A program made the translations under genes and the position numbers. A stretch of DNA of 32,312 nt from Beijerinckiaceae bacterium (GTDB lineage: Bacteria > Pseudomonadota > Alphaproteobacteria > Rhizobiales > Beijerinckiaceae), in the NCBI GenBank assembly GCA_019745195.1, contig JAIETL010000095.1, positions 1 to 32,312 of the forward strand. The letters run 5' to 3'. Shown here piece after piece: positions 23,801 to 29,950 of the stretch; the first letter of the stretch is position 1, and every line of letters begins with the position of its first letter. The notes under the pieces are model-generated. The model saw only the letters and a list, made by a program, of their open reading frames with translations. It made no database searches and was not told the DNA's origin.

Positions 23801-24023
23801 GGCCGCCGGCGAGCGCGCCGAAGCGCTGCCGGGTCGCGGGCGGGAGCTCGGCGTCGAGCCCGTCGCGGCCGAGCAGGGCGAGGCCGGCGGCGTTGGCGTA
23901 ACCGGCTTTCCGGCTGTCAGCGTCCCAGATCAAGAGGGCGCCGCCGGCTGCGAACCCGGCAAGCCCGGCGTCCTGCGCCGCGGCGACGCCGATCCGCGCC
24001 CAGTCCTGTCGCGCTCCGCTCAT
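20817..24023 (-). CDS. pdhS: PdhS-like PAS-domain sensor histidine kinase
   Basis: A 1068-residue cytoplasmic kinase without membrane helices. Its order is: PAS-like segments at about 20-130 and 165-275; a 280-residue Ala/Glu/Pro-rich, probably disordered linker (about 280-560); PAS domains at about 575-665 and 700-810; then a HisKA domain with the phospho-acceptor in SHEIRTPLN (His848) and a HATPase domain. The ATPase boxes are N (NLLSNAVKFTDAGG), G1 (RDTGIGMDD) and G2 (RRKGGTGLGLPL). The text around EERFGPIANERYKEYLRDIHASG is typical of PleC/DivJ homologues. Length and lack of membrane segments match Brucella PdhS, which acts on DivK and so on CtrA-controlled cell division. Assignment to PdhS rather than another PleC/DivJ paralogue is inference. 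It is divergent from the phasins. Confidence 0.9.
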   Translation of the reverse strand: MSGARQDWARIGVAAAQDAGLAGFAAGGALLIWDADSRKAGYANAAGLALLGRDGLDAELPPATRQRFGALAGGLASREGVRLERLRLTSGFTATPVTCGCRLFDGGDGQAVLAIAVPAAEMRRLGVAVPAPESAETEIAAQTSIAEPETVAAPAAEPVPAAPARALVRFLWQSDAAGHLISVSPDVAALTGRDAAAALPGRSWRDLLETDVVDRDGGLLDRLAGRATWRGHGVLWRTGSGAEGARVELSGVPVLDAARQVSGFRGFGLARLTEREPFPAHEPAAPQADPADQDAVPEIAGEDLAALGVSPPDVAEPADAVRADQTQAPAEAETGEQAEADEVVTATAQPAIEVETPDEAEPTEIQSDIAEVTAAATDETVSDAADQPVPGDEATASEAQEPVPVIDEPAAAKAEAAAEEPAPPVVEAPPRPDITNIVPLRNGHLTAVRPVLEPSKPNLSSAERNAFREIAKALGARIAGDDEPSPRLPQAAPLRLKDSEPLAPAPVPAESASAPAVETPAVAPASAAPAPEALGDDAMALDATAPSALQPARQRLPNSHADVLDRLPVAVLVNRGDEALYANRTLLDLLDYADLADLAAGGSVSRLIKGANRADGGAMILIDRLGHLVSVDAVLSSVSWLGEPATLMAFRHPDGGGEVKVQTPEEAEEAELAAEFEAEEAESAARVQALRLDVDQRESRIDELVAMLDTATDGVVTVDERGRMLSLNKTAEALFGYDQREVTGELFTLLFAPESHAPALDYLEGLKGGGVASVMNDGREVIGRVRQGGRIPLFMTMGQIAHGAERRFCAVLRDITAWKKTESDLVEARKAAEKASAQKSDVLAKISHEIRTPLNAIIGFAEVMAEERFGPIANERYKEYLRDIHASGGYVISLVNDLLDLAKIEAGKLDLDFESVNLNEIALSTVSLLQTEANRGRVVLRSGLSPKLPPVVADQRSIKQIVINLLSNAVKFTDAGGQVIVSTALGDQGEAILRVRDTGIGMDDHEIALALEPFRQVPTTRRKGGTGLGLPLTKALVEANRAAMTITSVKKEGTLVEITFPPQRVLAG

Positions 24024-24202
24024 GGCTGCCCGTCGCCCGTCCGCTCGTTCGATTCAGCCGATATGGCTAACAACTGTTTAATAACCCCGGGCGGATTGCA
24101 AATCCATGGAACCTCACCCGCCCTCCCGCGTCTCATCGAAACAGCGTTAACGTGCGGGTGCGGCCTTTGCGCGCGCCATTGTCATCGCAGCGCAACAATG
24201 AT

Positions 24203-24217
24203 ATTGCACTGCACAAT
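24203..24217. promoter_or_regulatory. Candidate PhaR operator upstream of the phasin gene
   Basis: ATTGCACTGCACAAT contains TGC-N3-GCA (24205-24213), close to the CTGC-N3/4-GCAG sites reported for PhaR, the repressor of phasin genes in alphaproteobacteria. It lies about 45 bases before the phasin start, where a repressor would block transcription. Only the core matches; the flanking bases are T and C instead of C and G. Confidence 0.45.
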
Positions 24218-24261
24218 CGCCGCTGAGCGATGGACATAATTCAAACCGGAGGATGACCCTG

Positions 24262-24657
24262 ATGAACGGCAAGATCCCCTACGAAGTGCCGGCCGAGATG
24301 CGCGATTTCGCCGAGAAGAGCGTCGATCAGGCCCGCAAGGCTTTCGACGGTTTCATCGGCGCGGCCCAGAAGGCCGTCGACACCGCCCATGGTTCGGCCG
24401 AGTCGGCCCGCGTCAACGCGCAGGACGTGACCCGCAAGGCGATGAGCTATGCCGAGACCAATGTCGCCGCCGCGTTCGACCTCGCCCAGAAGCTGGTCAA
24501 GTCCAGGGACATGACCGAGATCATGCAGCACCAGTCCGACTTCATGAAGGCGCAGATGGCCTCGCTGCAGAGCCAGCTCAAGGAAATGGGCGCCGTGGCG
24601 CAGGACGTCGCGGCCAAGGCCGCCGAGACGGCAGCCAAGGCGACCAAGATGAAATGA
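24262..24657 (+). CDS. Phasin family protein
   Basis: A 131-residue phasin, a protein that coats polyhydroxyalkanoate granules and controls their size and number. The N-terminus YEVPAEMRDFAEKSVDQARKAFDGF and the later FDLAQKLVKSRDMTEIMQHQSDFMKAQM are standard Hyphomicrobiales phasin sequence, forming amphipathic helices. I chose the ATG at 24262 because GGAGG ends 9 bases before it; the ATG at 24253 directly abuts GGAGG. A candidate PhaR site lies upstream. A second phasin follows after 125 bases. Confidence 0.92.
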   Translation: MNGKIPYEVPAEMRDFAEKSVDQARKAFDGFIGAAQKAVDTAHGSAESARVNAQDVTRKAMSYAETNVAAAFDLAQKLVKSRDMTEIMQHQSDFMKAQMASLQSQLKEMGAVAQDVAAKAAETAAKATKMK

Positions 24658-24782
24658 GCCGCCGCGGCGCGTCAGCGCCGCGACCCGGCCACCGAGAGTG
24701 GCCATGACACAGGCCGGGCATTCCGCCCGGTCGCCAGCATTTCGATCGCAGCCAGTTTTTCGATCGCAGAAGGAGACCCGTG

Positions 24783-25718
24783 ATGGCCAATCCCGCCGAC
24801 ACCAAGCCTGCTCCGAACCAGCCCGCCGCCAGCAAGGCTCCCGCCAAGGCCCCGATCAGCCTCGCCCCGGTGACAGCCATGACGCGCCCGGCCGGCGTCG
24901 AGACCAGGCCGGTCGAGACGAAGCCGACGGACAGCAAGCCTGCGCCGACGCCCGTCGCCGCCGCTCCGACGTCCGCGCCGGTCGTCACGGCGGCTCCCAA
25001 GCCCATGGCGGCTGCGCCCGCAACCCCGACCGCCGCGCCAGTGGCGAAGGTTGAAGCCGCTCCGGCCAAGCCTGCGGTCGCAAAGGCCAAGGAAAGCGCT
25101 GCCCCGGTCAAGACCGCTGCGGCTGCCAAAGCGAAATCCGCCAAGCGTGTCGCGCCCGCCAAGGCACGCATCAAGAAGGCCCCGGCCGCCGCGCAGGCCG
25201 CTACCGCCAAGGTCGCGAAAGCGTCGGATTCCGTGGCCAAGGCCGTGGCCTCCGCGCCCGCCAAGGCTGTCGAGGCCGCAAGGCCGGTGGTTGCCGCGAG
25301 CGTCGCCGCGACGCGCAAGGTCGCTGAAACCGTCGTCGCCAGGCAGGTCGCCATGGTCAAGGACGCAGCCAAGGTCGTCCCGGTTGCCAAGGTTGTGCCT
25401 GTCGCCAAGGCTGCGCCGCTTGGCAAGGCTGCGCAGCTTGCCATGCCGGCGCTGCCCGAGATGCCCGATTTCATCGGCGCGATGCTGAGCCGCACGCTGG
25501 TGCTGACGAAGACCTTCGGCGCTTTGCAGGCCAGCATGCTCGACCATGCCTGCGCCGAACTGAAGGCCAAGCTCGGCGAGGCCGAGACGCTGGCGCGCAC
25601 CCAGAGCGCGGCCGACGCGGTCGCCCTGCAGGCCAAGGCGGTCCGTCGCGGCTACGAGGCGCATGCGGCCCATCTCAAGGAGATCGCGCAGATCGCCGGT
25701 TCGTCCCTGCGGGTCTGA
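24783..25718 (+). CDS. Phasin with histone-like Ala/Lys/Pro-rich N-terminal half
   Basis: A 311-residue protein. Residues 1 to about 220 are low complexity (Ala, Pro, Lys, Val, with recurring AKA, APAK and KVV-type units such as KVVPVAKVVPVAK) and strongly basic, like histone H1 or AlgP tails. The last 90 residues (from MPDFIGAMLSRTLVLTKTFGALQ) form a helical phasin domain. Pseudomonas PhaF also joins a phasin domain to a DNA-binding AAKP-type tail, but there the phasin part comes first; here the order is reversed. Tethering of granules to the nucleoid is therefore a plausible role, by analogy. The ATG at 24783 has GGAG 7 bases upstream. It probably shares a promoter with the first phasin. 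Confidence 0.8.
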   Translation: MANPADTKPAPNQPAASKAPAKAPISLAPVTAMTRPAGVETRPVETKPTDSKPAPTPVAAAPTSAPVVTAAPKPMAAAPATPTAAPVAKVEAAPAKPAVAKAKESAAPVKTAAAAKAKSAKRVAPAKARIKKAPAAAQAATAKVAKASDSVAKAVASAPAKAVEAARPVVAASVAATRKVAETVVARQVAMVKDAAKVVPVAKVVPVAKAAPLGKAAQLAMPALPEMPDFIGAMLSRTLVLTKTFGALQASMLDHACAELKAKLGEAETLARTQSAADAVALQAKAVRRGYEAHAAHLKEIAQIAGSSLRV

Positions 25719-25765
25719 GATTTCCAAGCCCGGCATGAGGGCAGGAAAATCGCCGCATTACGCGG

Positions 25766-25794
25766 TTGCAATCGCGCGGCGTCGGTTCTAGGTT
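25766..25794 (+). promoter_or_regulatory. Housekeeping promoter of tRNA-His
   Basis: TTGCAA (25766-25771), a 17-base spacer and TAGGTT (25789-25794) resemble a sigma-70 promoter. Transcription would start about 50 bases before the tRNA. Confidence 0.45.
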
Positions 25795-25846
25795 CCGCGC
25801 CGCCGCTGACCGTGCCTTGGATGGCGCGGTCGCCAGGGTGCTGCAT

Positions 25847-25923
25847 GCAGCCATAGCTCAGTTGGTTAGAGCGCTAGATTGTGGATCTAGAGGTCCCCCG
25901 TTCAAGCCGGGGTGGCTGTACCA
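25847..25923 (+). tRNA. tRNA-His (GTG)
   Basis: A 77-base cloverleaf with encoded CCA. The acceptor stem is GCAGCCA/TGGCTGT (G1 opposite T72), the D arm is GCTCAGTTGGTTAGAGC, the anticodon stem is CTAGA/TCTAG with loop TTGTGGA and anticodon GTG at 25881-25883, and the T arm is CCCCGTTCAAGCCGGGG. The base before G1 is T and position 73 is A, so the near-universal G-1:C73 pair of bacterial tRNA-His is absent. This loss is known for a large clade of alphaproteobacteria. Confidence 0.97.
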
Positions 25924-25966
25924 CCCTGAACATCGCGAGCCGTCCGCGCGACGCGAGGCCCGCGCT

Positions 25967-25995
25967 CTTGAAGCCGGCCGGTTCCGTGGCCATTT
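25967..25995 (+). promoter_or_regulatory. Sigma-32 (RpoH) type promoter of the hsp20 gene
   Basis: CTTGAAG (25967-25973), a 14-base spacer and GGCCATTT (25988-25995) closely match the heat-shock consensus CTTGAAA-N13/15-CCCCATNT. It lies about 110 bases before the Hsp20 start and downstream of tRNA-His. Confidence 0.6.
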
Positions 25996-26105
25996 GATTG
26001 TCATGCGGAAGGGTTCGCCTTTCGCTCCGGGGTGCTGCGGCCAGCGGGTTCCGGACGATCAACGAGGCGCCTTTCGGGGGCTTCCGACGTGACGCGCATG
26101 CCAAG

Positions 26106-26534
26106 ATGACACGCACGCCAAGCCTGTCTCATCCGTTCCTGCTCGGCTTCGACGATATCGAGCGCGCGCTGGAGCGGGTCGCCAAGGGCGGCAGCGAAGG
26201 CTATCCGCCCTACAACATCGAGCGGCTGGTCAGGACGCAGGACGAACCTGACCGTTTGAGAATCACCCTCGCCGTCGCAGGGTTCGCGCGAGACCAGCTC
26301 GAGATCACGCTGGAAGAGAACCAGCTCTGCATTCGTGGCCGGCAGAGCGACGACAAGAACCGGCAGTTCCTGCATCGCGGCATCGCCGCGCGCCAGTTCC
26401 AGCGGGCGTTCCTGCTGGCCGACGGCATGCAGGTGCTGGGAGCCGATCTGTCGAACGGCCTGCTCGCGATCGATCTCGTGCGGCCGGAACCTGAACGGCT
26501 CGTCCGGCGTATCGATATCGTGAGCCGGGATTGA
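26106..26534 (+). CDS. Small heat-shock protein, Hsp20/alpha-crystallin family
   Basis: A 142-residue ATP-independent holdase that keeps unfolding proteins soluble. The alpha-crystallin domain spans about residues 35-125: YPPYNIERL, LRITLAVAGF, LEITLEENQLCIRGRQ, then FQRAFLLADGMQVLGADLSNGLLAIDL. The C-terminal RRIDI supplies the I-x-I anchoring motif used in oligomers. The ATG at 26106 gives the usual N-terminal arm (TRTPSLSHPFLLGFDDIERAL); an upstream in-frame start at 25998 would add 36 residues without family character. It is preceded by a sigma-32-type promoter and followed by DUF1150, a common alphaproteobacterial pairing. Confidence 0.93.
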   Translation: MTRTPSLSHPFLLGFDDIERALERVAKGGSEGYPPYNIERLVRTQDEPDRLRITLAVAGFARDQLEITLEENQLCIRGRQSDDKNRQFLHRGIAARQFQRAFLLADGMQVLGADLSNGLLAIDLVRPEPERLVRRIDIVSRD

Positions 26535-26631
26535 GCGCAGACCGGCGGCGTGAGCGCGGATTTTGCATCTGTTCATCAGTGCCGTCGTACAATCGAAGAT
26601 CGCCATTCGCACTGCTCTGAAGGAGGGCGCG

Positions 26632-26898
26632 ATGAACGAAGACAGAGACATGATTCAGACCAACCCGCTGAGCCCGGCCGAATTCGCCGCGCTGGGCACG
26701 GGCGAGGTCGCCTATCTCAAGCCGATGAGCTCGGAAGAGCTGGTGCGGATCTTTCCGCAGGCCCCCCAGATCAAGCCCGGCCTGCAGCTCTTCGCGCTGC
26801 TCTCGGCCGATGGCGCGCCGATCCTGGTGACCGATTCGCGCGAAGCCGCGACCGCCAACGCCTGGGAACACGATCTCAGGATGGTCAGCGTCCATTGA
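26632..26898 (+). CDS. DUF1150 family protein
   Basis: An 88-residue protein of the alphaproteobacterial DUF1150 family, recognisable by FAALGTGEVAYLKPM and LFALLSADGAPILVTDSREAA. Function unknown. It often sits next to small heat-shock genes, as here (97 bases after hsp20). The ATG at 26632 follows AGGAGG at ideal spacing. Its stop is 8 bases from the end of the convergent hydrolase gene. Confidence 0.88.
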   Translation: MNEDRDMIQTNPLSPAEFAALGTGEVAYLKPMSSEELVRIFPQAPQIKPGLQLFALLSADGAPILVTDSREAATANAWEHDLRMVSVH

Positions 26899-26906
26899 CG
26901 CTGCGC

Positions 26907-27701
26907 TCAGGCGGCGTCCGTGATCCTGCCGACCGCGTCCTGCAACCGCGCCAGGTCGGCCGGGCCGGACAGGCGGTGATCGCCGTCCCTGACCAGCGTC
27001 AGCACCACCGGGTCGCCGGTCAGATGCTCGACCAGCTTGAGCGCCTGCCGCCACGGCACGTCGGGGTCGGCCATGCCCTGCAGGATATGGACCGGGCAGC
27101 CCGTCCGGATCTCGGCCCCGAACATCAGGTTTTTGCGTCCGTCCTCGATGAGCGCGCGCGTGATCGGCGTCGGCTCGGGCGAATAGGCCGATGGGCGCAT
27201 CCAGACCCCGTCGCGCATGATCGTCTCGCGGATGCTGGCGGGCATCTGGGCCCACATCAGCTCCTCGGAAAAATCGACGGCCGGCGCGATCAGCACCATG
27301 CCGGCGGGCGCGAGCGCGGTTCCCAGCAGTTGCCTCGCCGCGAGCAGCGCGATCCAGCCCCCCATCGAGGAGCCGACCAGCACCGGCGGCTGCCGGCAAT
27401 GCGCGGCGATCACGGCCAGCGCGTCGTCGCGCCAGTCCGAGAGGGTCCAGCGCGCGAAGTCCGAACCGCTCTCGCCATGGCCGGCATAGTCGAAGCGAAT
27501 GAAGCCGCGCCCATGGCTGAGGGCCCAGTCGGCCAGAGCCTCGGCTTTGGTCGCGCGCATGTCGGAGCGGAAGCCGCCGAGCCAGATGACGGGCGGGCCT
27601 TCGCCGGGCTGAACGAGGCAGGCGAGCTTTCGCCGCGCCTCGCCGTCGCCGATCTCCAGCCATTGCGGCGGCTCGCCCTGAGCGCTCGGATGTCCGGTCA
27701 C
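26907..27701 (-). CDS. Alpha/beta hydrolase
   Basis: A 264-residue serine hydrolase of the alpha/beta fold, resembling the ABHD10-like carboxylesterase group. The nucleophile elbow is GSSMGG (Ser about 110), the acid is probably the Asp of MADPDVPW, and the catalytic His is in DGDHRLSG near the C-terminus. The oxyanion region is LGGFRSDM near the start. No signal peptide. The start is GTG at 27701, preceded by AGGAG 7 bases upstream. The natural substrate is unknown. Confidence 0.88.
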   Translation of the reverse strand: MTGHPSAQGEPPQWLEIGDGEARRKLACLVQPGEGPPVIWLGGFRSDMRATKAEALADWALSHGRGFIRFDYAGHGESGSDFARWTLSDWRDDALAVIAAHCRQPPVLVGSSMGGWIALLAARQLLGTALAPAGMVLIAPAVDFSEELMWAQMPASIRETIMRDGVWMRPSAYSPEPTPITRALIEDGRKNLMFGAEIRTGCPVHILQGMADPDVPWRQALKLVEHLTGDPVVLTLVRDGDHRLSGPADLARLQDAVGRITDAA

Positions 27702-27817
27702 GCCAAATCTCCTGTGACGAATCTGTCCGACAAGGCGAATATAGGCTGCGGCAGCGCGCCGCGAGTGGTCATACTGCGGAACACCAGAGCGAGCATCCTG
27801 ACCCGGTGACCTTCTCC

Positions 27818-29029
27818 ATGCAGCCCGGCGCGCATCTGACGCTGCCCTCGACCGATACGCATCCGCTCGGCGGCCGCACCATCCTGCAGATCATCCCCGA
27901 TCTCGATGCAGGCGGGGCCGAACGCACGGCGGTCGACATCGCCAAGGGCCTGACCGAGGCCGGCGCGCGCGCGCTGGTCGCGACCGAGGGCGGGCGGCTG
28001 GTGGCCGAGCTGCAGGCCAAGGGCGGCGTCTGGCTGCCCTTTCCGGCCGCGACCAAGAACCCGCTCGCCATGGCCCTGAATGTCGGCCGTCTGGCGCGGC
28101 TCTGCCGCGACGAGGGCGTCGAGCTCGTCCATGCCCGCTCGCGCGCGCCGGCCTGGGTGGCGCTGGCGGCGACGCGGCGGCTCGGCCTGCCGTTCGTGAC
28201 GACGTATCACGGCTCCTATGCCAGCCGCTCGACCGTGAAGGCGCTCTACAATTCGGTGATGGCGCGCGGCGACGTCGTCATCGCCAACTCGGGCTATACG
28301 GCGGAGCTGATTCTGGCCCGGCACGGCTTCGCCCGCGATCGCATCCGCATCGTCAATCGCGGCACGGATTTTTCCGCCTTCGCGCCTGCGGCCGTGACGC
28401 CCGAGCGCATCCACGCGCTGCGCAAGGCCTGGGGCGTCGAGCCGCATCAGCGCATCGTGCTGCTGCCGGGCCGGCTGACCGGCTGGAAGGGCCAGCGCGT
28501 GCTGATCGAGGCCGCGCGCCTGCTGCGCGACGGCGGCGACGGCGACACCGCCTTCATTCTCGCAGGCGATCCGCAGGGGCGCGACGGCTACGTCAAGGAA
28601 CTCGACCAGCAGATCGCCGCCGCCAACCTGAAGGACCGGGTCAAGCGCGTCGGCCATTGCGCCGACATGCCGGCCGCCCTGCTCTGTGCCGCCGTCGTGA
28701 CGGTTCCCTCGACGGAGCCCGAGGCCTTCGGGCGGGTCGCGGTGGAAGCGCAGGCGATGGGCGCGCCCGTCATCGTCTCGGATCTCGGCGCGGTGCCCGA
28801 AACGGTTCTGGCCCCGCCGCAGACGCTGCCGTCCGAACGCACCGGCTGGCGCGTGCCGGCCGGAGACGCCGCGGCGCTGGCGGCGGCGCTGGGCGAGGCG
28901 CTGGCGCTGCGGCCCTCGGCCCGCGACGCGCTGGCGCGCCGGGCCCGCCTGCATGTCGAACGGCATTTCTCGCTGGAGACGATGGTGGCGCAGACGCTGG
29001 ACGTCTACTGCGCGCTGCTGGAGAGATAG
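27818..29029 (+). CDS. Glycosyltransferase family 4 (GT-B fold)
   Basis: A 403-residue glycosyltransferase. The N-terminal acceptor domain begins TILQIIPDLDAGGAERTAVD and includes TYHGSYASRSTVKALYNSVM. The C-terminal nucleotide-sugar domain has LLPGRLTGWKGQRVLIEAA and the E-x7-E motif in EPEAFGRVAVEAQAMGAPVI. Such enzymes usually build lipopolysaccharide core, O-antigen or exopolysaccharide; no other polysaccharide gene is nearby to narrow this. The start is either ATG 27818 or an in-frame GTG at 27806; neither has a clear ribosome-binding site. Confidence 0.9.
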   Translation: MQPGAHLTLPSTDTHPLGGRTILQIIPDLDAGGAERTAVDIAKGLTEAGARALVATEGGRLVAELQAKGGVWLPFPAATKNPLAMALNVGRLARLCRDEGVELVHARSRAPAWVALAATRRLGLPFVTTYHGSYASRSTVKALYNSVMARGDVVIANSGYTAELILARHGFARDRIRIVNRGTDFSAFAPAAVTPERIHALRKAWGVEPHQRIVLLPGRLTGWKGQRVLIEAARLLRDGGDGDTAFILAGDPQGRDGYVKELDQQIAAANLKDRVKRVGHCADMPAALLCAAVVTVPSTEPEAFGRVAVEAQAMGAPVIVSDLGAVPETVLAPPQTLPSERTGWRVPAGDAAALAAALGEALALRPSARDALARRARLHVERHFSLETMVAQTLDVYCALLER

Positions 29030-29102
29030 GGCAGCCCGGCAGCCGGGACGCCGAAAGAGCCATCCCGATGGCCTTCCGATTGTCGCCGATTGCCGCTTTC
29101 CA

Positions 29103-29131
29103 TTGACATCGCGCCTCTTTGTGCAATGTGT
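29103..29131 (+). promoter_or_regulatory. Possible promoter of infC
   Basis: A consensus TTGACA at 29103-29108, a 17-base spacer and ATGTGT (a weak -10 candidate) at 29126-29131. The -35 is convincing, the -10 less so. It lies about 45 bases before the infC start. Confidence 0.4.
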
Positions 29132-29175
29132 CTGCGCAGAGGCGCTTCAAACGCCAATCACAGGAGAATACCACC

Positions 29176-29718
29176 ATTCGTCGTCCGTTCCGTGCTGCCC
29201 CGACCCCGACCAAAGACGGCCCGCGCTCCAACCGCGACATTCGCGGCGTCCGCGATGTCCAGCTCATCGACGATACCGGCGCCAACCGTGGCGTGGTCTC
29301 GTTCTTCGAGGCCCTGAAGATTGCCGAGGATGCCGGTCTCGATCTTGTCGAGATCGCCCCCAATTCCGTGCCTCCCGTCTGCAAGATTCTCGACTATGGC
29401 CGCTTCCGCTTCCTGGAGCAGAAGAAGGCGGCCGAGGCGCGCAAGAAGCAGCGCACCATCGAGATCAAGGAGATCAAGCTCCGGCCGGGCATCGACAAGC
29501 ACGATTACGACGTGAAGATGAAGGCGATGCACGGCTTCTTCGAGGAGGGCGACAAGGTCAAGGTGACCCTGCGCTTCCGCGGCCGCGAAATGGCCCACCA
29601 GGATCTCGGCGTGAAGGTGCTGGAGCGGGTCAAGGGCGATCTCGTCGATGTCGCCAAGGTCGAGAGCGACTGGCAGCTCGAAGGCCGCCAGATGGTGATG
29701 GTGCTCGCGCCGAAGTGA
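29176..29718 (+). CDS. infC: Translation initiation factor IF-3, ATT start codon
   Basis: This 180-residue factor binds the 30S subunit, checks the start codon-initiator tRNA pair and prevents premature subunit joining. The N-terminal domain (RDVQLIDDTGANRGVVSFFEAL, then VPPVCKILDYGRFRFLEQKK) and the C-terminal domain (EIKLRPGIDKHDYDVKMK, VTLRFRGREMAHQDLG) are intact. No ATG or GTG fits the N-terminus. AGGAG at 29163-29167 is followed after 8 bases by ATT CGT CGT CCG, so translation almost certainly starts on ATT at 29176, as in E. coli infC (AUU), where IF-3 represses its own synthesis. An ATG at 29119 would be in frame, but it lies upstream of the Shine-Dalgarno. rpmI and rplT do not follow; the next sizeable gene is convergent. 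Confidence 0.95.
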   Translation: MRRPFRAAPTPTKDGPRSNRDIRGVRDVQLIDDTGANRGVVSFFEALKIAEDAGLDLVEIAPNSVPPVCKILDYGRFRFLEQKKAAEARKKQRTIEIKEIKLRPGIDKHDYDVKMKAMHGFFEEGDKVKVTLRFRGREMAHQDLGVKVLERVKGDLVDVAKVESDWQLEGRQMVMVLAPK

Positions 29719-29814
29719 CGTTCGCACCGCTTGTTCATCTGGCCTTCAGTCGCCATGTGATGTAGTGTTCCCGCTGGTGGGAGACGTCAGCCGGCTGTGG
29801 TGATGGAGGTTGTC

Positions 29815-29910
29815 GTGAACAGGATCATGGGCCTGATCGGAATGGGCCTGTTTTTTGCGCTGACTTGGGCTCCGGTTGTCGCGCTCGCGCGTCCGGGCAT
29901 CAGTCAGTAA
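29815..29910 (+). CDS. Possible 31-residue hydrophobic peptide
   Basis: A short frame from GTG 29815 (GGAGG 5 bases upstream) to TAA 29910. It encodes a signal-peptide-like sequence: NRIMGLIGMGLFFALTWAPV, then VALARPGISQ, with a basic start, hydrophobic core and ALA before the last residues. An ATG at 29803 is also in frame. It may be a tiny secreted or membrane peptide, or chance. It sits in the 232-base gap between infC and the convergent 712-residue gene. Confidence 0.35.
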   Translation: MNRIMGLIGMGLFFALTWAPVVALARPGISQ

Positions 29911-29950
29911 AGCGCTGCTCGGCAATTGGGGAGGCGCGAAGGCGGCGGGT

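Noticed and set aside
21009..24239. Open frame of more than 1000 codons antisense to the histidine kinase
   Set aside because: High-GC coding DNA leaves long open frames on the opposite strand; the translation is repetitive Arg/Gly/Ala/Asp text without domains, whereas the minus-strand frame encodes a complete kinase.
24024..24261. CtrA binding site (TTAA-N7-TTAA) upstream of the PdhS-like kinase
   Set aside because: TTAA occurs at about 24078 and 24147 but not with the 7-base spacing, so a CtrA box is not supported.
24658..24782. GC-rich hairpin between the two phasin genes as a terminator
   Set aside because: GCGGCGC-GTCA-GCGCCGC is followed by GACCCGG, with no T-run; it may affect RNA stability but termination is unsupported.
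25924..26105. ROSE-type RNA thermometer in the hsp20 leader
   Set aside because: I looked for the typical terminal hairpin masking an AGGA-type Shine-Dalgarno and found neither the conserved loop nor a clear ribosome-binding site in the last 30 bases.
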